Of a stretch of DNA of 64,000 nucleotides, positions 27,609 to 36,356 are shown one piece after another. The DNA lies in NCBI RefSeq assembly GCF_016598475.1, contig NZ_JAEMUX010000024.1:42553-106552 (forward strand), given 5' to 3'. The translations under genes and the position numbers were made by a program. This stretch comes from Streptomyces adelaidensis (lineage in GTDB: Bacteria; Actinomycetota; Actinomycetes; Streptomycetales; Streptomycetaceae). The notes under the pieces were generated by a model. That model made no database searches, was not told the origin of the DNA, and was given only the letters and a program-made list of their open reading frames with translations. Numbering within the stretch: position 1 is the stretch's first letter; each line of letters opens with the position of its first letter.

Positions 27609-28049
27609 TCAGTGCTCAGGTGACTCAACTGGCGCCGAAGTGACCAGTTCTGTCAGTACGCCATGGCAATCCTTGGGGTGCAGAAAGGTGATCCGTGACC
27701 CCATGGAACCGCGTCGCGGCTCCTCGTACAGGACGCGTACGCCCTTGTCCTTGATCGCGGCGGCCTCGCCGTCCACGTCCGCCGTGCCGAAAGCGATGTG
27801 GTGGACCCCCTCACCGTTCTTGGCCAGCCACTTCGCGACGGTGGAGTCCTCGCGGGTCGGCTCCAGGAGCTGGAGGTAGGAGGCGCCGCCGTCGTCCGTG
27901 CTGTTGATCTTGAGCATGGCCTCGCGCACGCCCTGCTCCTCGTTGACCTCGGAGTGGAAAACCTCGAAGCCGTACGTGGCCCGGTAGAACTCGACGGTGG
28001 CGTCGAGGTCGAAACAGGCGATCCCGATGTGGTCGATTCGCGTCAGCAT
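27609..28049 (-). CDS. mce: Methylmalonyl-CoA epimerase
   Basis: This is a 146-residue glyoxalase-fold protein that interconverts (2R)- and (2S)-methylmalonyl-CoA. Family features are the N-terminal RIDHIGIACFDLDATVEFY with the first metal histidine (His7), YLQLLEP with the metal glutamate, EGVHHIAFGTADVD with the second histidine, and the C-terminal VLTELV. It is divergent from the thiolase gene (149-bp gap). Together with MeaB, IcmA and the adenosyltransferase it serves B12-dependent acyl-CoA mutase chemistry. Confidence 0.95.
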   Translation of the reverse strand: MLTRIDHIGIACFDLDATVEFYRATYGFEVFHSEVNEEQGVREAMLKINSTDDGGASYLQLLEPTREDSTVAKWLAKNGEGVHHIAFGTADVDGEAAAIKDKGVRVLYEEPRRGSMGSRITFLHPKDCHGVLTELVTSAPVESPEH

Positions 28050-28197
28050 GGTGTTAGTGCAGCGCCCCGGAGGTGGTTACGCAACGTGCCAGCGATCACA
28101 CCGACAGCTGGGTGACGGCACGGAGTGCCACTCAGTACATTCGAAGTAAACCCTCGTTCACTCCTCAGCTGTGCAAGCTGGAAGGGGATCGCACCTC

Positions 28198-29400
28198 ATG
28201 ACTGGAACGAACGGCAGGACCTCGGTGATCGTCGCGGGCGCCCGTACGCCCATGGGACGGTTGCTCGGTTCGCTGAAGTCCTTCTCCGGAGCCGACCTCG
28301 GTGGCTTCGCGATCAAGGCCGCCCTGGACCGTGCGGGGATCGGTGGCGACCAGGTGCAGTACGTGATCATGGGCCAGGTGCTCCAGGCCGGGGCAGGGCA
28401 GATCCCGGCACGCCAGGCCGCCGTCAAGGCGGGCATCCCGATGAAAGTGCCCGCGCTCACCATCAACAAGGTCTGTCTCTCGGGCCTGGACGCCATCGCG
28501 CTCGCCGACCAGCTGATCCGCGCCGGCGAGTTCGACGTGATCGTGGCCGGCGGCCAGGAATCCATGACGAACGCCCCCCACCTGCTCCCGAAGTCCCGTG
28601 AGGGCTACAAGTACGGGGCCATCCAGATGCTCGACGCGATGGCCCACGACGGGCTCACCGACGCCTTCGAGAACATCGCCATGGGCGAGTCCACCGAGAA
28701 GCACAACACGCGTCTCGGCATCCTCCGCCCGGAGCAGGACGAGATCGCCGCCCAGTCCCACCAGCGGGCCGCCGCGGCCCAGAAGAACGGCCTCTTCGAC
28801 GCCGAGATCACGCCGGTGGAGATCCCGCAGCGCAAGGGTGAGCCGGTCGTTTTCAGCCAGGACGAAGGCATCCGCGGCGAGACGACCGCCGAGTCGCTGG
28901 GCAAGCTGCGGCCGGCCTTCGCCAAGGACGGCACGATCACGGCCGGGTCCGCCTCGCAGATCTCCGACGGCGCCGCCGCCGTGGTCGTCATGAGCAAGGC
29001 CAAGGCGGAGGAGCTGGGCCTTGAGTGGCTCGCCGAGATCGGCGCCCACGGGAACGTGGCGGGTCCGGACAACTCTTTGCAGTCGCAGCCGTCGAACGCC
29101 ATCCAGCACGCCCTGCGGAAGGACGGCCTGGCGGTCGCCGATCTCGACCTGATCGAGATCAACGAGGCCTTCGCCGCGGTCGCCGTGCAGTCAATGAAGG
29201 ACCTCGGCGTGTCCCCGGAAAAGGTGAACGTCAACGGTGGTGCGATCGCCCTGGGCCACCCCATCGGCATGTCGGGCGCGCGTCTCGTGCTCCACCTCGC
29301 GCTGGAGCTGCGTCGGCGCGGCGGCGGTGTCGGCGCGGCCGCGTTGTGCGGTGGCGGCGGGCAGGGTGACGCGCTGATCGTGCGGGTACCCACGGCCTGA
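28198..29400 (+). CDS. Acetyl-CoA C-acetyltransferase (thiolase)
   Basis: This is a 400-residue biosynthetic-type thiolase that condenses two acetyl-CoA to acetoacetyl-CoA. The acyl-carrying cysteine is Cys93 in INKVCLSGLDAI. The other active-site residues are His354 in GGAIALGHPIGMSGAR and Cys384 in ALCGGGGQGDA, both in place. ATG 28198 follows GGAAGGGG and begins MTGTNGRTSVIVAGARTPMG. A GTG at 28171 would add nine residues. meaB follows 45 bp downstream on the same strand, so the two probably form one unit. The hydroxybutyryl-CoA dehydrogenase gene at 10.4 kb acts on its product. Confidence 0.94.
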   Translation: MTGTNGRTSVIVAGARTPMGRLLGSLKSFSGADLGGFAIKAALDRAGIGGDQVQYVIMGQVLQAGAGQIPARQAAVKAGIPMKVPALTINKVCLSGLDAIALADQLIRAGEFDVIVAGGQESMTNAPHLLPKSREGYKYGAIQMLDAMAHDGLTDAFENIAMGESTEKHNTRLGILRPEQDEIAAQSHQRAAAAQKNGLFDAEITPVEIPQRKGEPVVFSQDEGIRGETTAESLGKLRPAFAKDGTITAGSASQISDGAAAVVVMSKAKAEELGLEWLAEIGAHGNVAGPDNSLQSQPSNAIQHALRKDGLAVADLDLIEINEAFAAVAVQSMKDLGVSPEKVNVNGGAIALGHPIGMSGARLVLHLALELRRRGGGVGAAALCGGGGQGDALIVRVPTA

Positions 29401-29445
29401 GGCCGTACTTCGCAGGTGTACGTGGCTACTCGGAACGGAGCTGTG

Positions 29446-30402
29446 ATGCAGGACGTCCCCACGCTGGTGGCACAGGCCAGGGAAGGGCGGCCCCGGGCCG
29501 TCGCCCGGCTGATCTCCCTGGTGGAGGGGGCGTCCCCGCAGCTCCGCGAAGTCATGGCGGCGCTGGCCCCGCTCACGGGCGGGGCGTACGTCGTCGGCCT
29601 CACCGGCTCGCCGGGTGTCGGCAAGTCCACGTCCACGTCCGCCCTGGTGACCGCGTACCGGCGGGCCGGCAAGCGGGTCGGCGTGCTCGCCGTCGACCCG
29701 TCGTCCCCCTTCTCGGGCGGCGCCCTCCTCGGCGACCGCGTCCGGATGTCCGACCATGCCTCCGATCCCGGCGTGTACATCCGTTCGATGGCGACGCGTG
29801 GGCACCTGGGTGGCCTTGCGTGGGCCGCCCCGCAGGCGATCCGGGTACTGGACGCCGCCGGCTGCGACGTCGTCCTGGTCGAGACGGTGGGTGTCGGCCA
29901 GTCCGAGGTCGAGATCGCGTCCCAGGCGGACACGTCCGTGGTGCTGCTGGCGCCTGGCATGGGCGACGGCATCCAGGCGGCCAAGGCCGGGATCCTGGAG
30001 ATCGGTGACGTCTACGTCGTCAACAAGGCGGACCGGGACGGTGCGGACGCGACCGCGCGCGAGCTGAACCACATGCTGGGCCTCGGTGAGTCCCGGGGGG
30101 CCGGGGACTGGCGGCCGCCGATCGTCAAGACGGTGGCCGCGCGGGGGGAGGGGATCGAGGAGATGGTCGAGGCGCTGGAGAAGCACCGGGCGTGGATGGA
30201 GGAGCGGGGGGTGCTGGTGGAACGCCGTCGGGCTCGGGCCGCGCATGAGGTCGAGACGATCGCGGTCACGGCTCTGCGGGAGCGGATCGGTGACCTTCAT
30301 GGCGACCGTCGGCTCAGCGCGCTTGCCGAGCGGATCGTGGCGGGGGAGCTGGACCCCTATCGGGCGGCGGACGAGCTGGTCGCCGGGCTGACGCGGGGCT
30401 GA
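29446..30402 (+). CDS. meaB: MeaB/ArgK-type GTPase chaperone of B12 mutases
   Basis: This is a 318-residue G3E-family GTPase that protects and reloads adenosylcobalamin-dependent acyl-CoA mutases. Walker A GSPGVGKST is at 54-62. Switch residues include AVDPSSPFSGGALLGDRVRM, RSMATRGHLGGL, the DVVLVETVGVGQSE segment and the NKAD guanine-binding motif. ATG 29446 follows CGGAG. An upstream ATG adds ten residues without a ribosome binding site. Its client could be methylmalonyl-CoA mutase elsewhere or the IcmA encoded at 44.6 kb. Confidence 0.94.
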   Translation: MQDVPTLVAQAREGRPRAVARLISLVEGASPQLREVMAALAPLTGGAYVVGLTGSPGVGKSTSTSALVTAYRRAGKRVGVLAVDPSSPFSGGALLGDRVRMSDHASDPGVYIRSMATRGHLGGLAWAAPQAIRVLDAAGCDVVLVETVGVGQSEVEIASQADTSVVLLAPGMGDGIQAAKAGILEIGDVYVVNKADRDGADATARELNHMLGLGESRGAGDWRPPIVKTVAARGEGIEEMVEALEKHRAWMEERGVLVERRRARAAHEVETIAVTALRERIGDLHGDRRLSALAERIVAGELDPYRAADELVAGLTRG

Positions 30403-30454
30403 GCCGAGGAGTTCTTCTCGCCCCGCGGAAATCCAGCCCCTCCGGCGTTCGAGG

Positions 30455-30510
30455 AGCGGGGTCCGGGGCGGAGCCCCGGGGTGGGACGGGTAGGGGCGGC
30501 GGGGGCGAAA
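30455..30510 (+). repeat. Dispersed repeat family 2, copy 1, with hairpin
   Basis: The segment contains CCGGGGC-GGA-GCCCCGG (30463-30479), a perfect 7-bp hairpin likely to terminate meaB. TGGGACGGGTAGGGGCGGCG and GGGGCGAAA follow. The reverse complement of nearly the same series occurs at 46334-46391 after icmA. Confidence 0.75.
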
Positions 30511-30614
30511 GAGCTTTGGGCGCTGTTAAGTTGGGCCGCATGTTCCATCACCTTGCGTAAGGGCGGCCGGTCTCCGGCGTCCCCCTTTCGACCTCCAGGT
30601 GAGGAACCTTCCGC

Positions 30615-31847
30615 ATGCCCTCGTACGCCGCGGTCCTCCGCATCCCCCATGCCCGCCGCACCTTCACCACCGCCCTCGTCGGCCGGCTCTCCTACGGCAC
30701 ACTCCCGCTCGCCCTCCTGCTCACCGTGACCCGCACGACGGGCTCGTACGCCGTCGCCGGCACGGTCATGGCCCTGTTCGGCGCCACCAGCGTCTTCCTG
30801 TCGCCGGCGAGGGCCGCGCTCGTCGACCGGTACGGCCCACGCCGCGCGCTGCTGCCGATGGCCTCCCTCTACGCCGTACTGCTGGGCACACTCGCCGCAG
30901 CCGCCTGGCGGCCGGGAGCGTCGGGTGCGCTGCTGGGTGCGATCGCGGTGGCGGCGGGCGCCTGTACGCCTCCGCTGGGACCGACGATGCGTACGGTGTG
31001 GATCGAACTCGCCCTGGACCGGGCCCTGTTGCGGCGCGCGTACAGCCTCGACGGGGTCGCCGAGGAACTGTTGTTCGTGTCGGGGCCGTTGGTGGTGGGC
31101 GGGGTGGTGCGGTTCGCCGCTCCGGCCGCCGCGCTGGCGATGGGCGCCGTACTGGTGGCGGCGGGGACGGTGGGGTTCGTGACCTCCCCGGCCGTGGCAC
31201 GGATGACGGGCGGCGGACCGGCGCCGAAGGAGCGCGGGGGGCCGCGTGTCGTGGCGGGGATCGTGCCGCCCGTCGTCGCGGCCGCCGGCGTAGGGCTGTC
31301 GCTCGGCGCGCTCGACCTGCTGGTGCTGGCCTTCGCCGAACAGCGCGGCCACGGCGACTCCACGGTGGCCTGGATCTTCGCCGCGCTGTCGGCCGGCAGT
31401 GCGGTGGGCGGCCTGCTGTACGGGGCGGTCGAGTGGCGCTCCGGCGCCCGGGTGCGGCTGGCGCTGCTGACGGCGGGCCTCGGGCTCACCCTCGTCGCCG
31501 CCGGGCTCGCCTCTGGTCTCGCCACCCTCACCGGCGCCGTGGTCTGCGCCGGTCTCTTCGTCGCCCCGGCCCTGACCACCGCGTACCTGGTCGCCGACGA
31601 CACCGCCCCGCCGGGCGCCCGTACCCAGGCCGGTGCCTGGGTCAACACCGCTGTGAACGCCGGCTCTTCGGCGGGCGCCGCCACTGCGGGCCTCCTGGTG
31701 GCCCACGTCTCGCCGGGCCTCGGCTTCGCCTGCGCGGGCGGCACGGCGCTGCTCGCGGGGGCCGCCGTGAGCGTGGGGCGGCGGCGGGCCCCTGCGGTGG
31801 CACCGGCGGAGGGCGTGGTGGAAGGCGTACGGAGCGACCCCCGGTGA
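30615..31847 (+). CDS. Major facilitator superfamily transporter
   Basis: This is a 410-residue MFS protein with 12 predicted membrane segments in two six-helix halves. The loop between helices 2 and 3 contains the MFS-type RAALVDRYGPRRAL (about residues 66-79). A cytoplasmic loop near 195-210 separates the halves. Drug or metabolite efflux is usual for the class and the substrate is unknown. ATG 30615 follows GAGGAAC. It is a single gene ended by the strong hairpin at 31851-31884, shared with the convergent PepSY gene. Confidence 0.85.
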   Translation: MPSYAAVLRIPHARRTFTTALVGRLSYGTLPLALLLTVTRTTGSYAVAGTVMALFGATSVFLSPARAALVDRYGPRRALLPMASLYAVLLGTLAAAAWRPGASGALLGAIAVAAGACTPPLGPTMRTVWIELALDRALLRRAYSLDGVAEELLFVSGPLVVGGVVRFAAPAAALAMGAVLVAAGTVGFVTSPAVARMTGGGPAPKERGGPRVVAGIVPPVVAAAGVGLSLGALDLLVLAFAEQRGHGDSTVAWIFAALSAGSAVGGLLYGAVEWRSGARVRLALLTAGLGLTLVAAGLASGLATLTGAVVCAGLFVAPALTTAYLVADDTAPPGARTQAGAWVNTAVNAGSSAGAATAGLLVAHVSPGLGFACAGGTALLAGAAVSVGRRRAPAVAPAEGVVEGVRSDPR

Positions 31848-31850
31848 CGG

Positions 31851-31884
31851 CGGCAGGGGCACCCGGTGACGGGTGCCCCTGCCG
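31851..31884. terminator. Bidirectional terminator, MFS and PepSY genes
   Basis: CGGCAGGGGCACCC (31851-31864) and GGGTGCCCCTGCCG (31871-31884) are a perfect 14-bp inverted repeat with a six-base loop. It lies three bases after the MFS stop and 15 bases from the PepSY stop. Confidence 0.9.
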
Positions 31885-31899
31885 GGGTGGGGGGAGGTG

Positions 31900-32598
31900 T
31901 CAGTCGTTCGAGCGGTCGGCCGTGACCTTGGCCGAGTCGAGGTTCACGCGCCAGTCGCTGCCGGTGCCGTCGGCGGCGGTGGTGTCGGCCTCCCAGGCCT
32001 GGTCCCTGCTGTCCTCGTCGAGGTCGACGGAGGTCACCGTGCCCTTGGCGGCGGCGGCCTCGGCGGCCTCGGCGGCGGTCACGGAGCTGCCGTTCAGCGC
32101 GGCTCGGATCTGCTTCGTCTCGGCGGCGTCGTCACCGTCGTCGTCCGTCTCGGTGTGAGAGCCGAGCACCTTGCCGGTGGCCGGGTCGATCTGGATGCTG
32201 TGCCAGGCACCGCCGTCGGTGAGTACGTCGACCTCCCACACGTGGGCGTTGCCCTCGTCGTCCAGGTCGGCCGAGACCGCCGTACCCTTCGTGTCCTTCA
32301 GCGCCGCCTTGATCGCGTCGGCGGCCGTGATCTGTCCGGCCTTCGCGTCGGCGGCGTTCTCGGCCTTGTCCTCGGCGTCCTCGTCCGTGTCGCGGGCGGC
32401 CTTGTCCTCGGCGCTGTCCCGCGTCGTGTCGACGGTGTCGTCCGTGTCGTCGACGTCGTCGCGGTTGTCGTCGTTCGACACCGTCACGGACTTGTCGGCC
32501 GGCGCCTCGTCGTCACCCGAGACCGCGATGGCGGTCGCGGTGCCGCCGCCGATCAGGGCCGCGGCCGCGATGGTGGCGATGACGATGTTGCGCTTCAT
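31900..32598 (-). CDS. Secreted/anchored acidic PepSY-domain protein
   Basis: This is a 232-residue protein with an N-terminal signal or anchor (about 4-27, NIVIATIAAAALIGGGTATAIAV). A very acidic linker (DDNRDDVDDTDDTVDT and on) and two PepSY-like repeats follow (about 85-150 and 160-225). PepSY domains are often extracellular and may modulate proteases or sensors. ATG 32598 follows GGAGGA. It is divergent from an OmpR-type two-component system, which probably controls it and may sense through it. That pairing is common in Streptomyces. The acid stretches echo those in the sensor domain of the neighbouring kinase. Confidence 0.85.
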   Translation of the reverse strand: MKRNIVIATIAAAALIGGGTATAIAVSGDDEAPADKSVTVSNDDNRDDVDDTDDTVDTTRDSAEDKAARDTDEDAEDKAENAADAKAGQITAADAIKAALKDTKGTAVSADLDDEGNAHVWEVDVLTDGGAWHSIQIDPATGKVLGSHTETDDDGDDAAETKQIRAALNGSSVTAAEAAEAAAAKGTVTSVDLDEDSRDQAWEADTTAADGTGSDWRVNLDSAKVTADRSND

Positions 32599-32710
32599 GG
32601 GATTCCTCCAGGATGCGACTGGCTGCGACCAGTGACGGATGGTTTCGCCGGTTGCAGTCGGCTTGTGTGCCTCGTCTGCTTTCGACGAGGACCAATCTGG
32701 CCGAGCGACG

Positions 32711-32748
32711 CTGAAGCGGACCTGAAGCCCCCTGAAGGCCGCTTCAGG
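32711..32748. promoter_or_regulatory. Direct-repeat operator for the OmpR-type regulator
   Basis: CTGAAG occurs three times in direct order (32711, 32722, 32732; spacing 11 and 10 bp). It is followed by the inverted CTTCAG (32742-32747) in the gap between the divergent PepSY and response regulator genes. Helical-turn spacing of short direct repeats is typical of OmpR/PhoB-class binding sites. Autoregulation and control of the PepSY gene are inferred. Confidence 0.6.
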
Positions 32749-32770
32749 TTCGGTTTGCCAAGCTGAACGC

Positions 32771-33439
32771 ATGCGCCTGTTGATCGTGGAAGATGAGAAG
32801 CGGCTCGCGGTGTCCTTGGCCAAGGGGCTGACGGCCGAGGGGTACGCGGTGGACGTCGTCCACGACGGCACCGACGGTCTGCACCGGGCGAGCGAGGGGT
32901 CGTACGACCTCGTGATCCTCGACATCATGCTGCCCGGCATGAACGGCTACCGCGTGTGCGGGGCCCTGCGCGCCGCCGGCCATGACGTGCCGATCCTGAT
33001 GCTCACCGCCAAGGACGGCGAGTACGACGAGGCCGAGGGGCTCGACACGGGCGCCGACGACTATCTGACCAAGCCGTTCTCGTACGTCGTCCTCGTCGCC
33101 CGGGTGAAGGCGCTGCTGCGGCGGCGCGGCCCGGCGGGCGGGGCCTCGCCCGTGCACGAGGTCGGCGATCTGCGGGTCGACACCGCCGCCCGGCGGGTGT
33201 TTCTCGCGGAGGACGAGATCACCCTGACGGCCAAGGAGTTCGCCGTCCTCGAACAGCTCGTGATGAGAGCCGGTGAGGTCGTGTCGAAGTCCGAGATCCT
33301 GGAGCACGTCTGGGACTTCGCCTACGACGGCGACCCGAACATCGTCGAGGTCTACATCAGCACCCTGCGCCGCAAGCTCGGCCCCGCGCTCATCAAGACC
33401 GTACGCGGGGCCGGATACAGACTGCAGGCCCGCTCGTGA
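32771..33439 (+). CDS. OmpR-family response regulator
   Basis: This is a 222-residue response regulator. The receiver domain (1-115) has the acidic EDE at 7-9, Asp51 in LVILDIMLPG as phosphoacceptor and a conserved lysine in YLTKPFSYVVL. The C-terminal winged helix (about 125-220) contains LTAKEFAVLEQLVMRAGEVVSK and EVYISTLRRKLG. It overlaps the kinase gene by four bases (GTGA), so they are coupled. It is divergent from the PepSY gene, and direct repeats in the gap are the likely binding site. No clear ribosome binding site precedes ATG 32771, so the transcript may be leaderless. Confidence 0.9.
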   Translation: MRLLIVEDEKRLAVSLAKGLTAEGYAVDVVHDGTDGLHRASEGSYDLVILDIMLPGMNGYRVCGALRAAGHDVPILMLTAKDGEYDEAEGLDTGADDYLTKPFSYVVLVARVKALLRRRGPAGGASPVHEVGDLRVDTAARRVFLAEDEITLTAKEFAVLEQLVMRAGEVVSKSEILEHVWDFAYDGDPNIVEVYISTLRRKLGPALIKTVRGAGYRLQARS

Positions 33440-34863
33440 AGCGCCGACTGGGTTCGGTGCGGGCCCGCGCCTCCCTCGCCGCGACCGTCGTCGTGGCTGT
33501 CGCCCTGGTCGCCGCGGGCGCCGCCGTACTGCTCTCGCTGCGGTTCAGCCTCATCGACCAGGCGGACGCCGAGGCCGACTCCGTGGCCCGCAACGCGGCC
33601 TCGGCGCTGTCGAACGGGTTCGCCTACGACCGGCTGAACCTGCCGGACGGCGACGAGAACCCCGTCGAGGTCCTGGACCGCAGGAACAAGCCCGTCGCGG
33701 TCGGGGAGGACGTCGAGGGCATGAGCGTGAGCGGCGCCGCCTCGGACCGGCTGAACTCCATCACCAACGACGACGCCGACGACAGGGACGAGGGCGAGAA
33801 GGAGACGGACGACGAGGACACTCTCGCCGCCGGCCGGATCGGCGACGAGACCTGGTACGGCGAGGGCACCGCCACCGTCGAGGGGGACACGGCGGAGTAC
33901 CGGTTCGCCGCGGTCGACGTGGTCACGCCCGGCGGCGCCCCGCTCACCGTCTACGCGGGCGCCCCGCTCTCCACCGCACAGGACGCCGTCAGTACCGCGT
34001 TGACGACGATGCTCATCGGGCTGCCGCTGCTGCTGCTGACGATCGGCGCGGTGACGTACGCCGTCACCAGGCGGGCCCTGCGCCCCGTCGAGGGCATCCG
34101 CTCCGAGATGGCGGCGATCACCGCCTCCGAGGACCTCTCGCGACGCGTTCCCGAACCGGACACGCACGACGAGATCGCCCGCCTGGCCCGTACGACGAAC
34201 GAGACGCTGGCCGCGCTCGAGTCCTCGGTGCAGCGGCAGCGCGCGTTCGTCGCCGACGCCTCGCACGAACTACGCAGCCCGATCGCCTCCCTGCGCACCC
34301 AGCTCGAAGTGGGCGCCGCCCACCCCGCGCTGCTGGACCTGGACGGGGCGGTCGCGGACACCGTACGGCTGCAGAGCCTCGCCGCCGACCTGCTGCTGCT
34401 CGCCCGCCTCGACGCGGGGGAGCGCCCGCCGCCGGACGCCCGCTTCGACCTGGCGAAGGTCGTACGGCAGGAGGTGGCCGCCCGTGCCGGAGTGACCCTG
34501 GACGGTGTCGACTCCCTGGAGCTGCGAGGCTCCCGCAACCAGATCTGCCGCGTCCTCGGCAACCTCCTGGACAACGCCGAGCGCCATGCCGGGGACCGGG
34601 TCGCCGTCACCCTGCGCACCGCGCCCGGCTGGGCGATCCTCCAGGTTACCGACGACGGCTCCGGCGTACCCGAAGCCGACCGCGACCGCATCTTCGAACG
34701 CTTCGTCCGTCTGGACGAGTCCCGCGCGAGGGACGACGGCGGCGCCGGCCTGGGCCTGGCGATCGCCAAAGACATCGCCGTACGCCACGGAGGCACCCTG
34801 ACGGCCGGCGAGGCCCCCGGCGGAGGAGCCCTGTTCGAACTCCGGCTACCCCGGGAGACCTAG
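33436..34863 (+). CDS. Sensor histidine kinase (OmpR partner)
   Basis: This is a 475-residue kinase. Membrane segment 1 is at about 14-36 and segment 2 at about 190-210. Between them is an extracellular domain with an unusually acidic patch near residues 111-129 (DDADDRDEGEKETDDEDT). A HAMP linker follows, then HisKA with His277 in ASHELRSPIASL, and HATPase_c with N-box NLLDNAERHA and G-boxes DDGSGVP and GAGLGLAIAK. GTG 33436 overlaps the regulator's stop codon. The acidic loop may respond to cations or cationic peptides, which is a guess from composition. Confidence 0.9.
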   Translation: MKRRLGSVRARASLAATVVVAVALVAAGAAVLLSLRFSLIDQADAEADSVARNAASALSNGFAYDRLNLPDGDENPVEVLDRRNKPVAVGEDVEGMSVSGAASDRLNSITNDDADDRDEGEKETDDEDTLAAGRIGDETWYGEGTATVEGDTAEYRFAAVDVVTPGGAPLTVYAGAPLSTAQDAVSTALTTMLIGLPLLLLTIGAVTYAVTRRALRPVEGIRSEMAAITASEDLSRRVPEPDTHDEIARLARTTNETLAALESSVQRQRAFVADASHELRSPIASLRTQLEVGAAHPALLDLDGAVADTVRLQSLAADLLLLARLDAGERPPPDARFDLAKVVRQEVAARAGVTLDGVDSLELRGSRNQICRVLGNLLDNAERHAGDRVAVTLRTAPGWAILQVTDDGSGVPEADRDRIFERFVRLDESRARDDGGAGLGLAIAKDIAVRHGGTLTAGEAPGGGALFELRLPRET

Positions 34864-34893
34864 GGCGCGGGGAACCGCGCGACCGGCCACGAC
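34862..34893 (+). repeat. Dispersed Streptomyces repeat, copy 4
   Basis: GGGCGCGGGGAACCGCGCGA followed by CCGGCCACGA lies directly against the TAG of the kinase gene and is almost the same as the copy at 11841. It may help end the two-component transcript. Confidence 0.7.
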
Positions 34894-34956
34894 GGTCCCG
34901 CGGCCGAACGACGTCCCGCAGTACCCCGGCGCTCATACGGCGGACCCAGCGGAGCG

Positions 34957-35433
34957 CTACGGTTTGCCGCGGTGGCTGCGCAGATGCTCAGCGATGGGTC
35001 CCAGCGACTTGTGCAGCTCCTCCAGCGCCTCCTCCGGCAGCAGGTCGATGAAGTGCCGCCGGACGGACGCGACATGATGCGGCGCGACCTTCTGCATGGT
35101 CTCCATGCCGTGCTCCGTCAGCACGGCGAACAGCCCGCGCCGGTCGGACTCGCAGTTCTCGCGGCGCACCAGATTCCCGTTCTCCATACGGGTGATCTGG
35201 TGCGAGAGGCGGCTCTTGGACTGGAGGGTGGCGGCGGCGAGATCGCTCATGCGCATCCGCCTGCCCTCCGACTCGGAGAGGTTCACCAGGATCTCGTAGT
35301 CGTTCATTGTCAGGCCGAACGGCTGCAGATCCCTTTCGAGCTGGTGCGTCAACAGTCTGTTGACGTCCAGGTGGGTGCGCCAGGCGCACTGCTCCGCATC
35401 GGTCAGCCAGCGCGTGGCCGTCTCGGTCTCCAT
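34957..35433 (-). CDS. MarR-family regulator (a)
   Basis: This is a 158-residue MarR protein. The winged helix covers about residues 42-110 (LTMNDYEILVNLSESEGRRMRMSDLA, SKSRLSHQITRMENGNLVRR) with the wing DRRGLFAVLTEHG. Helices at both ends form the dimer interface. No partner gene is obvious. The triple AIM24 operon lies upstream on the same strand with a 119-bp gap. A palindrome ACCTAAAAGGT at 35445-35455 just before the start suggests autoregulation. The convergent neighbour is the kinase gene. Confidence 0.87.
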   Translation of the reverse strand: METETATRWLTDAEQCAWRTHLDVNRLLTHQLERDLQPFGLTMNDYEILVNLSESEGRRMRMSDLAAATLQSKSRLSHQITRMENGNLVRRENCESDRRGLFAVLTEHGMETMQKVAPHHVASVRRHFIDLLPEEALEELHKSLGPIAEHLRSHRGKP

Positions 35434-35444
35434 GAATGAAGTCT

Positions 35445-35455
35445 ACCTAAAAGGT
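35445..35455. promoter_or_regulatory. Palindrome upstream of marR (a)
   Basis: ACCT-AAA-AGGT is a perfect 11-bp palindrome centred 17 bp before the MarR start, in a short A+T-rich stretch. MarR proteins usually bind such sites at their own promoter. Confidence 0.4.
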
Positions 35456-35552
35456 TGAAAGGCGAACTAGTGAGGGTATTTCTGTGGTGCGGCTCTGGAG
35501 CGTGACAACGACAACGCGCACACGTTCGATGTCACACTCCGCAGACTACCGC

Positions 35553-36356
35553 TCACAGCCCGAAGCGACGCTGGAGGTCCCCCAGCTGTCCGGGAAGGCG
35601 CGGTGCGCCGGCCGGCTGTCCGTGATGACCGGATACCCCGCCGCCGCCGGGTACGCCCGGCTCGTGCGGGACCATGCCCGTGGCCTGCTCGGCCATGAGG
35701 GTCTCGGAGGACTGGAGCAGGACCGTGCCCGCCCCGACGAACTCGAACTGGTGCTCCTCGCCGGAGGCCCCGCCGAGCCCCGTCATCGCACGTAGGCCAC
35801 CCATCACCCCTGTCATGTACCCATGGTCGTAGTGGTGGCACGGGGAGGGGCAGTCGGCCCATCCGACCAGGGCCTGCGGATCGACCCGGATGGGCGGTTC
35901 CATGAAGACCACCGGCCCGTTGGAGGCGGCCACGAACTTCCCCGTACCGATCAGGGTCAGGAAGCCCGGAACGATCGACTGCTTCAGCGCGAGAGTTGGC
36001 TGAAAAGCGAGGAGATTGCCCGAGCGAATGGTCAGGTTGCCGTTCTCCAGGTCATACGAATTGACGTCGAAGGCCCGGTCGGCGAGGAGCATCTTGCCGG
36101 AGCCCTCCGCCACCACCCAGTCGCTCGCGTGCAGAGGCGAATGGAACGACGTACGGACAAGACGGTCGAGACGGCCGTGCCCGATGCCGTTGAACTCCAT
36201 CTGGCCGTAGTAGGCGATCATCTTCCCCTTCTGCAGGAACCACTGGCTCCCCTTGAGCTCCACGCAGAAGGTGTAGTTGTTGACGTTGTCGTCGGACGGC
36301 AGCGTCATCGGGTCGTGGACGGTCGGGCCGGCGCCCGGAGCCCCGTACATGCTCAC
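35553..36356 (-). CDS. AIM24-family protein, third of a tandem set
   Basis: This is a 267-residue AIM24 (DUF124) protein. The beta-rich AIM24 fold is visible in short repeated strands such as SGKMLLADRAFDVNSYDL, NLLAFQPTLAL and GTGKFVAASNGPVVFME, with DPQALVGWADCPSP near the end. A Pro/Gly-rich tail of about 40 residues is absent from its two neighbours. GTG 36356 overlaps the upstream stop codon (GTGA), so translation is coupled. ATG 36350 would be two codons shorter. The biochemical function of bacterial AIM24 proteins is not known. The eukaryotic member is a mitochondrial inner-membrane organiser. Confidence 0.85.
   Translation of the reverse strand: MSMYGAPGAGPTVHDPMTLPSDDNVNNYTFCVELKGSQWFLQKGKMIAYYGQMEFNGIGHGRLDRLVRTSFHSPLHASDWVVAEGSGKMLLADRAFDVNSYDLENGNLTIRSGNLLAFQPTLALKQSIVPGFLTLIGTGKFVAASNGPVVFMEPPIRVDPQALVGWADCPSPCHHYDHGYMTGVMGGLRAMTGLGGASGEEHQFEFVGAGTVLLQSSETLMAEQATGMVPHEPGVPGGGGVSGHHGQPAGAPRLPGQLGDLQRRFGL

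Noticed and set aside
23976..27623. A 1215-codon open frame on the + strand opposite scy
   Set aside because: It is an artefact of the repeated GAG/GCC/CGG codons of scy, which leave few stops on the other strand. It has no ribosome binding site, biased leucine-glycine composition and no family similarity by eye.
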